Assembly: GCA_030037525.1 (NCBI GenBank)
Contig: JASHRC010000233.1
Coordinates: 1-32,147 of the forward strand
Origin: Candidatus Acidiferrales bacterium
GTDB taxonomy: Bacteria; Acidobacteriota; Terriglobia; Acidiferrales; UBA7541
Length of the DNA stretch: 32,147 nucleotides
Direction: 5' to 3'
Below are positions 26,864 through 32,147 of the stretch, piece after piece. The notes under the pieces are model-generated. The model worked only from the letters and a program-made list of their open reading frames with translations, searched no databases and had not been told where the DNA came from. The position numbers and the translations under genes were made by a program. Within the stretch, counting starts at the first letter, position 1. Each line of letters begins with the position of its first letter.

Positions 26864-27266
26864 GGCGCGGCTGGAGGCAGCGGCTCTGTTCCTGGTGGTT
26901 TTTCTGTTGGGCGTCACCTTTGGCGCCCTCGGCGACCACATCTGGAGTCAGCGGGTTTCCGGCGAACCCAAATCCGCAGCGATCAATACCAACCCGACTC
27001 GCAGTGAGGTGATGCAAGATTTGACTGAGCGGCTCGAGCTTACGCCCGAGCAGCAGAAACAGATCGGCACCGCCATCGACGAGACTCGCGTCAAGTGGCA
27101 AGCTTTGTATTCACCCCTTGATGGCCAGCGCGAGGCCATCCGCCAGGAGGGCCGCGCCAAGATCCGCGCCACTTTGACACCGGCGCAGCAAGTGAAATTT
27201 GATGAGTTCTTAAAGCGTCTCGACGAACAGCGAAGGAAGGAAGCGGAAAAGCAGCCGGCGCACTGA
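26850..27266 (+). CDS. Spy/CpxP-like periplasmic protein, membrane-anchored
   Basis: 138 residues: an N-terminal membrane helix (about 9-27), then a helical domain with two LTxxQ motifs (LTPEQ at 64-68 and LTPAQ at 109-113). These mark the Spy/CpxP family of periplasmic chaperones and sensors, and the related heavy-metal sensors (CnrX/ZraP-like). No His-rich metal site is visible. It overlaps the anti-sigma gene by 14 bases, so it is made with it. It could sense misfolded protein or metal in the periplasm and tune the anti-sigma; this is inferred from position. Family similarity is clear, exact role open. Confidence 0.8.
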   Translation: MRGTKARLEAAALFLVVFLLGVTFGALGDHIWSQRVSGEPKSAAINTNPTRSEVMQDLTERLELTPEQQKQIGTAIDETRVKWQALYSPLDGQREAIRQEGRAKIRATLTPAQQVKFDEFLKRLDEQRRKEAEKQPAH

Positions 27267-27313
27267 GGCGCGAGAACAAATCCTAGATCCCGTCCAGCTT
27301 CCGTTCAACTGCC

Positions 27314-28180
<867 letters not shown>

Positions 28181-28265
28181 TCGCGGCTCGCGGATTCCCT
28201 GATATGGTCAAGAAGCGTTGTGAGTTCGATGGTCTTCTCCTTCTGCAGAGGCACAAAGGAGCCAG

Positions 28266-28706
28266 ATGGCGTACCAGTTTGGTTTCGATCCCACCCATCG
28301 GATTCTGTGGGGCCGCTTGGTAGAGGAAGTCGGAGACGACGAACTCGCCGACTACTACTGGGCGGCGGCACGGCTGAGCGAGTCGGTTCTTCCCCATGCG
28401 GCGCTTACCGATTTGTCATCCGCCACCGTTTCCGCAAGTCCCCAAACCGTCCAGAAACTGGCGAAGTTGCCCCCGGCCATGCGGGACCCGAGCCGCCCTC
28501 GTTTCATCGTGGCACCCTCGGATCACGCTTTCGGCCTGGCGCGAATGTTCCAGATCGCGGGGGAGGCCACGCGTCCGAATCTCCACGTGATGCCTTCGCT
28601 TGAGGAAGTCTGGGAGAGCTTGGGGGTTCGCCAGCTTCAATTCCAGCCGGCATCCAGGGCCCCCTCGGGTCCGCAGCGGGGTCGGGAACCAGGCTGGAAC
28701 TGCTAG
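28266..28706 (+). CDS. Small STAS/SpoIIAA-like protein of unknown function
   Basis: 146 residues, no signal peptide or membrane segment. The pattern ([64 protein letters not shown]) resembles the alternating strands and helices of SpoIIAA/STAS-like proteins, where a short domain controls partners or binds lipids. This is fold-level recognition only. AAGGAG lies just upstream of the ATG. The last 20 residues are polar and probably disordered. Its TAG shares the CTAG with the stop of the convergent ssb gene. Confidence 0.65.
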   Translation: MAYQFGFDPTHRILWGRLVEEVGDDELADYYWAAARLSESVLPHAALTDLSSATVSASPQTVQKLAKLPPAMRDPSRPRFIVAPSDHAFGLARMFQIAGEATRPNLHVMPSLEEVWESLGVRQLQFQPASRAPSGPQRGREPGWNC

Positions 28707-29176
28707 AAGGGGATGTCCTCGTCGGAGATTTCAGGCCCGGGGGCACCTTCCTCCGCTCCCGGACTTGCGATATCGAAATCGGCATCGGCTGTACGGCTCG
28801 GGATGGCCCCACCTTCGGCCCCCGCGCCCACCGCGGCGGCTTCGCCCCGTGGCGTGAGCATGCGCATGACGTTGCCGACGATTTCAGTAGTTTGGCGCTT
28901 CTGACCGTCGCGCTTGTCTTCCCACTGACGCGTCTGCAGGCGGCCTTCCACGTACACGAGCATCCCCTTCTTCAGATACTGCTGCGCGATCTCTGCGAGC
29001 TTGCCCCACAGCACCACGCGGTGCCATTCGGTGCGTTTCTGACGCTCGCCGGTGCGGCTTCTGAACGATTCGTCGGTAGCAAGCGTGAAATTCGCCACGG
29101 CTTGCCCCCCGGACGTGTAGCGCGTCTCGGGATCGCGTCCCAGGCGGCCGACCAAGATCACTTTGTTCACAGACAT
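28703..29176 (-). CDS. ssb: Single-stranded DNA-binding protein
   Basis: 157-residue SSB that coats single-stranded DNA in replication and repair. The OB fold covers about 1-108 ([61 protein letters not shown]). A Gly/Ala-rich linker leads to the acidic tip EISDEDIPF, the docking site for RecO and other partners. No Shine-Dalgarno; a TATACT box ends 7 bases before the ATG. The stop is interleaved with that of the convergent STAS-like gene. Confidence 0.97.
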   Translation of the reverse strand: MSVNKVILVGRLGRDPETRYTSGGQAVANFTLATDESFRSRTGERQKRTEWHRVVLWGKLAEIAQQYLKKGMLVYVEGRLQTRQWEDKRDGQKRQTTEIVGNVMRMLTPRGEAAAVGAGAEGGAIPSRTADADFDIASPGAEEGAPGPEISDEDIPF

Positions 29177-29183
29177 GACCGGG

Positions 29184-29189
29184 AGTATA
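29184..29189 (-). promoter_or_regulatory. -10 box just before ssb
   Basis: Minus-strand TATACT ends 7 bases before the ssb ATG, so the mRNA would begin at or beside the start codon. No good -35 is visible. Confidence 0.4.
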
Positions 29190-29245
29190 TCCGAAAACCG
29201 ATAGAGAAGAAACGCCGGGTCGAACCCGCCGGCTTGCCTCTCTGA

Positions 29246-29251
29246 TAGAAT
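29246..29251 (+). promoter_or_regulatory. -10 box of the DUF6526 gene
   Basis: TAGAAT inside CTGATAGAATC, 37 bases before the GTG start at 29289; the leader then includes the GGAGG site. No clear -35. Confidence 0.4.
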
Positions 29252-29288
29252 CTCCTTCCATCACGCGTAACAACCAGTGGAGGTCACC

Positions 29289-29723
29289 GTGAGCCAGGCT
29301 CAGAATTTCCAGAACCACGTCAGAACGGTTCCTGCTTTTCATTTTTTCGTGTTGCCGGTTTTTGCCTTGAACTTCATTTGGTCGATCGTGCGTGTGATTC
29401 GAAACTTTTCGTTCGAGACGATCGTGTACTTGTTGCTTTCGGTCGCGCTCATTCTACTGGCCTTCACGGCGCGCATTTTTGCACTGACCGTGCAGGACCG
29501 TATTATCCGACTCGAGATGCGACTGCGCATGCAGCAGGCGCTTCCCGCCGATTTGCGCGCGCGAATACCCGAATTTACCGTCGATCAGCTGGTTTCCCTG
29601 CGGTTCGCGAGCGATGCGGAACTGCCCACGCTGGCACGCAAGGTCCTGGAAGAAAAGCTGGTCGACCGGAAGGCGATCAAGGGGATGATTCAGGATTGGC
29701 AGCCGGACCTGCTGCGCGCCTGA
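29289..29723 (+). CDS. DUF6526 family membrane protein
   Basis: 144 residues with two membrane helices (about 16-37 and 44-64) and a soluble C-terminal helical part (about 70-144). The start SQAQNFQNHVRTVPAFHFFVLP matches the DUF6526 pattern as I recall it. I chose GTG at 29289: GGAGG lies 5-6 bases upstream, while the earlier GTG at 29277 overlaps that site. Function unknown. Divergent from ssb. Confidence 0.78.
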   Translation: MSQAQNFQNHVRTVPAFHFFVLPVFALNFIWSIVRVIRNFSFETIVYLLLSVALILLAFTARIFALTVQDRIIRLEMRLRMQQALPADLRARIPEFTVDQLVSLRFASDAELPTLARKVLEEKLVDRKAIKGMIQDWQPDLLRA

Positions 29724-29738
29724 CCGGCCCGGTTGCAG

Positions 29739-29756
29739 CGAGGAATGGAGTCCTCG
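29739..29756. terminator. Hairpin between convergent DUF6526 and cpoB genes
   Basis: CGAGGA-ATGGAG-TCCTCG: a 6-base-pair stem with a 6-base loop in the 35-base gap between the two stops. No T run on either side, so termination is uncertain. Confidence 0.3.
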
Positions 29757-29758
29757 GT

Positions 29759-30688
29759 CTAACGCGCTGGTGAGGGGCGCGTTGTGGTGGCGGCGCCGAT
29801 CTCATGCAGTTTGGCTTGCGCTCGTCTCGCGTCGTCGGAATTGGGAAAGCGCCGACCAACCTCTCGAAGGTCGCGGATTCCGCTGCTCTTCATGCCCAGA
29901 TCGAGTTCCGCAAGACCTTTTTTGAGCAGGGAAGCGCCGAGTTTGAAACTCCCCGGGTAATTCGTCAAAACCACGTCGTAGGCGGCAATCGCGCCCTTGT
30001 AGTCGCCTTGTGAGTAGGCCACCTCGCCGAGATAAAACTGCGCATTCGAAGCCAAGTCATTCGATGGGAAGTTCTTGAGGTAGTCGGAAAACTCCTGGCG
30101 CGCCAGGTCGTAATTGCCGGTGTTGTAGTCGCGGAGCGCGTTTTGGTAGAGCGTGTCGGCCGAGATAGGCGGCATCGCAGGGGATGGGCCCGGGTTGGGG
30201 GCGGGTACTCCGCTTGATTGCAAGCCGCTGGGCGCCGGCGCGCCGCCTGGCGCTCCAGCCCCGGAAATCTTGCCATCAATGCTTTGTAGCAGATTCTGAA
30301 CATCGGTCAATTGTTGCGAGAGTTTTCCGACCCGTGACTGAACGTCCTGCAAATTGTCGGACAGACCTTGAGTCTGCTGGGCAATCGTATCGATGCGCGA
30401 GCCGGTATTCGCCTGCACCTCCTGCACTGTCTTTTGCACCGAAGCCATATCTCCGCCGAGCCGGTTGACGGCATCGAGCGCCTGCTGTACCAGCGTGTGC
30501 AGGGTCGCGTTGTTGCTGTCCATCGCGCTGCGGAGATCCTGCTGGCCCTGGAGCAGCTGGCCGACCTGCTGCTGGAGCTCAATCATCTCTTTGGACACGG
30601 CTCCGGCCGGTTGCGGCGCGAGAATCGCCCCGCCGACGGCACCGGAAAAAATTGCCGCGACCAGAAGCAAAAGCCATCGTGTACGCAA
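29759..30688 (-). CDS. cpoB: Tol-Pal system protein CpoB (YbgF)
   Basis: 309-residue periplasmic protein that links the Tol-Pal machine to peptidoglycan synthesis during division. A signal peptide (about 1-30, ending PAGA) leads to a Gln-rich coiled coil (about 33-140). A Pro/Gly/Ala linker follows, then three TPR-like repeats (about 178-300, e.g. YNTGNYDLARQEFSDYLKNFP, YSQGDYKGAIAAYDVVLTNYP). The start is TTG at 30688: AAGGAGG lies 7-8 bases upstream. The GTG two codons earlier touches the Shine-Dalgarno and is rejected. Downstream of pal, separated by a strong hairpin. Confidence 0.92.
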   Translation of the reverse strand: MRTRWLLLLVAAIFSGAVGGAILAPQPAGAVSKEMIELQQQVGQLLQGQQDLRSAMDSNNATLHTLVQQALDAVNRLGGDMASVQKTVQEVQANTGSRIDTIAQQTQGLSDNLQDVQSRVGKLSQQLTDVQNLLQSIDGKISGAGAPGGAPAPSGLQSSGVPAPNPGPSPAMPPISADTLYQNALRDYNTGNYDLARQEFSDYLKNFPSNDLASNAQFYLGEVAYSQGDYKGAIAAYDVVLTNYPGSFKLGASLLKKGLAELDLGMKSSGIRDLREVGRRFPNSDDARRAQAKLHEIGAATTTRPSPAR

Positions 30689-30794
30689 GGTCACACCTCC
30701 TTACCGAGAAACTCAGCCGATCCCCGGCCAGGTCTGCGCCAGCCCCGCTCCGGCGCGATCGGTACCCGCTCGTGAATAAGGCAACGCGCGGGCA

Positions 30795-30818
30795 GCCGCG
30801 GCTATCGGGAGCCGCGGC
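30795..30818 (-). terminator. Strong hairpin between pal and cpoB
   Basis: A perfect 9-base-pair GC-rich stem (GCCGCGGCT / AGCCGCGGC) with a 6-base loop lies 18 bases after the pal stop, in the 148-base gap before cpoB. No T run follows on the minus strand. It could be a partial terminator or protect the pal 3' end, lowering cpoB relative to pal. Confidence 0.5.
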
Positions 30819-30836
30819 GTCCGCGTCATCTACATA

Positions 30837-31580
30837 TTATTGCGCCAGCACAAAGTGAGCGCGACGGTTTTGCTGCCAGCAGGTTTCGTCGTGCTCGGTG
30901 CAGAAGGGCCGCTCTTTGCCCCAGCTCGTGGTTTCCATCCGGTCGGCGGAAATTCCGAGCGAGATCAGGAAGTTCTTGGCCGCCTCCGCGCGCCGCTGTC
31001 CGAGTCCCAGATTGTATTCAGTCGAGCCCCGCTCGTCGCAGTGCCCTTCGATGGAAACGCGCACCTGCGGATAGGAACGCAGGAACTCAGCGTCCTTGGT
31101 CAGAGCACTGCGCGCGTCCTCGCGAAGATCGGACTTGTCGAGATCGAAGAAGGCGTCCTGCACGTTCTGCGCAAACAGTTCGCTCAGATTCGGCGCTGCG
31201 GCAGGAGCGGGCGCCGGCGCCGGGGCATTCACGTCCACATGCGCGGTGGCCGTGGCGCTTCCGCCGGCACCGGTGGCCGTGATCGTATAGGTGGTGGAGG
31301 TCGTCGGATTCACAGGAGTCGTGCCTTGTGGCGCCACTTTGCCCACGCCCGGCTGGATGTCCAGGTCGGTCGCATTTGTCGACGACCAGGACAGCGTGAC
31401 CGTCTCGCCGGGATTCACCGTCGCAGGCGAAGCGTTCAGCGTCACGGTGGGCTGCGCCGGCGGCGCAGGCGGCAGAGCAGGAGGCGTCGCCGCGACCTTC
31501 TTCTTGCATCCAGCTGCCAAAGCACCCAGCATCATCAGGCCGATCAGTAATGCGAACGTCCGAAGGGTAGTGCGCTGCAT
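30837..31580 (-). CDS. pal: Peptidoglycan-associated lipoprotein Pal with Ig-like insert
   Basis: 247-residue outer-membrane lipoprotein that ties the outer membrane to peptidoglycan. Lipobox LAAGC gives lipidated Cys25. A Pro-rich stretch leads to an Ig-like domain (about 44-117: PTVTLNASPATVNPGETVTLSWSS with TSTTYTITATGAGGSATATA). A Pro/Ala linker and the OmpA-like domain (about 131-247) follow. The peptidoglycan-binding core is GHCDERGSTEYN with the Arg of LGLGQRRAEA; C-terminal CTEHDETCWQQNRRAHF is typical of Pal. The ATG at 31580 is fixed by GAGGAGG, spacing 6. The same site can pair with CCTCCT upstream. Sits between tolB and cpoB. Confidence 0.95.
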   Translation of the reverse strand: MQRTTLRTFALLIGLMMLGALAAGCKKKVAATPPALPPAPPAQPTVTLNASPATVNPGETVTLSWSSTNATDLDIQPGVGKVAPQGTTPVNPTTSTTYTITATGAGGSATATAHVDVNAPAPAPAPAAAPNLSELFAQNVQDAFFDLDKSDLREDARSALTKDAEFLRSYPQVRVSIEGHCDERGSTEYNLGLGQRRAEAAKNFLISLGISADRMETTSWGKERPFCTEHDETCWQQNRRAHFVLAQ

Positions 31581-31585
31581 CAAGT

Positions 31586-31610
31586 GCCTCCTCGGGCGCC
31601 TTCAGGAGGG
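31586..31610 (-). promoter_or_regulatory. Hairpin that may mask the pal ribosome binding site
   Basis: On the minus strand CCTCCT (31609-31604) can pair with AGGAGG (31592-31587), the Shine-Dalgarno of pal, across an 11-base loop. The 6-base-pair stem would hide the site unless opened, for example by ribosomes or a factor. Confidence 0.3.
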
Positions 31611-31712
31611 CTGGGTGAAAGCGCCACAAATGAAAGTTATACTGGTGGAACGCGAACCTTCCAACGGAATCCTTCGTGTCTGTTTCGAGAAAAAGAACTC
31701 AGCGACGCGGCT

Positions 31713-32147
31713 TCATTTCGACGACCAATTCGGCGACTCGTTCTGGCCCTGAAAAGTGAGCTGGCGAGGCTGGCTGCCGTCGGCGAGCATCGACCAGATC
31801 TGGCGCGAACCAGTCCGCGTGGACTCAAACGCGATGTGCCGCCCGTCGGGCGCCCAGCTGGGCCTCTCGTTGCGGCCTTCGTCCTTGGTCAGCTCGACCA
31901 ACTGTCGGCTGACGATGTCCATGATGTAAAGGTCGTAGTTTCCGCTCGGACGGCGCCAGCTAAAAGCCAGCAGCTGGCCGTTGGGCGACCAGGACGGATC
32001 GACCACGTAGCCCATATCGGGCAAATCCAGTTTTTGGACGTTTGAGCCATCGGAATCCGCCAGGTAGAGAACCGGCTCTCCCCCGCGATCGCTCACGAAG
32101 ACCATCTGTTTTCCGGTCTTGGGGTTCCACACCGGCGAGGTATTCAC
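31713..32147 (-). CDS. tolB: TolB, C-terminal propeller part (5' end beyond window)
   Basis: 144 C-terminal residues of periplasmic TolB, which binds Pal and TolA in the Tol-Pal envelope system. Three WD40-like PD40 repeats are visible: SPVWNPKTGKQMVFVSDR, DPSWSPNGQLLAFSWRR and RPSWAPDGRHIAFESTR, and the C-terminus is LTFQGQNESPNWS. The open frame reaches the right edge, so the N-terminal domain, signal peptide and start are outside. Pal follows after a 132-base gap. The gene order tolB-pal-cpoB is the usual one. Confidence 0.93.
   Translation of the reverse strand: MNTSPVWNPKTGKQMVFVSDRGGEPVLYLADSDGSNVQKLDLPDMGYVVDPSWSPNGQLLAFSWRRPSGNYDLYIMDIVSRQLVELTKDEGRNERPSWAPDGRHIAFESTRTGSRQIWSMLADGSQPRQLTFQGQNESPNWSSK

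Overview
The window (about 32 kb, GC-rich, roughly 58-60% by eye) is chromosomal DNA from a Gram-negative bacterium. The best guess is an acidobacterium of the class Terriglobia. This rests on recalled gene types rather than on a search: a single-chain LptF-LptG permease, a Pal lipoprotein with an Ig-like insert, a small XRE regulator whose tail matches ones I associate with Acidobacteria, a DUF6526 protein, and a solo MacB/LolD-type ATPase. An outer membrane is shown directly by tolB-pal-cpoB and the LPS-export permease.

Layout. 1-1611 (minus): a PfkB-family sugar kinase translationally coupled to a rhomboid protease that runs off the left edge. 1797-8430 (plus): recO-glyQ-glyS-ppdK, the first three joined by stop/start overlaps. 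8499-9224 (plus): an AlkD-like DNA glycosylase. 9340-13553 (minus): the LptF-LptG fusion, a GIDE-domain membrane protein and LemA. 13592-15796 (plus): a GH57 glycoside hydrolase divergent from the permease. 15863-18009 (minus): DAHP synthase with a coupled YVTN-type beta-propeller. 18180-19802 is the least ordered part. It holds a broken zinc-ribbon gene, a small exported DUF2846-like protein, a broken SIR2-like gene, tRNA-Cys(GCA) and a decayed second copy of the tRNA-Cys 5' half. 19909-25116 (plus): endonuclease IV, leuS and guaA as a tight operon. 25238-27266: an XRE regulator divergent from an ECF sigma / zinc anti-sigma / Spy-like module. 27314-28180 (plus): a solo ABC ATPase. 28266-29723: a STAS-like small protein convergent with ssb, then DUF6526 divergent from ssb. 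29759-32147 (minus): tolB (truncated at the right edge), pal and cpoB.

Functionally most of the window is housekeeping: translation (two tRNA synthetases and a tRNA), DNA repair (RecO, AlkD, Nfo, SSB), aromatic and purine synthesis, and envelope building. Starts are often GTG or TTG. Ribosome binding sites settle several of them (rhomboid, GH57, cpoB, pal, DUF6526). Other genes have a -10-like hexamer only 7-15 bases before the start and no visible Shine-Dalgarno sequence, suggesting leaderless or nearly leaderless mRNAs. I saw no phage, insertion sequence, CRISPR array or intact defence system. The most notable points are the LptF-LptG fusion, the sigma/anti-sigma/Spy-like module, the DAHP synthase/propeller coupling, the GIDE-LemA pair, the hairpins in the pal-cpoB region and the relics around tRNA-Cys.
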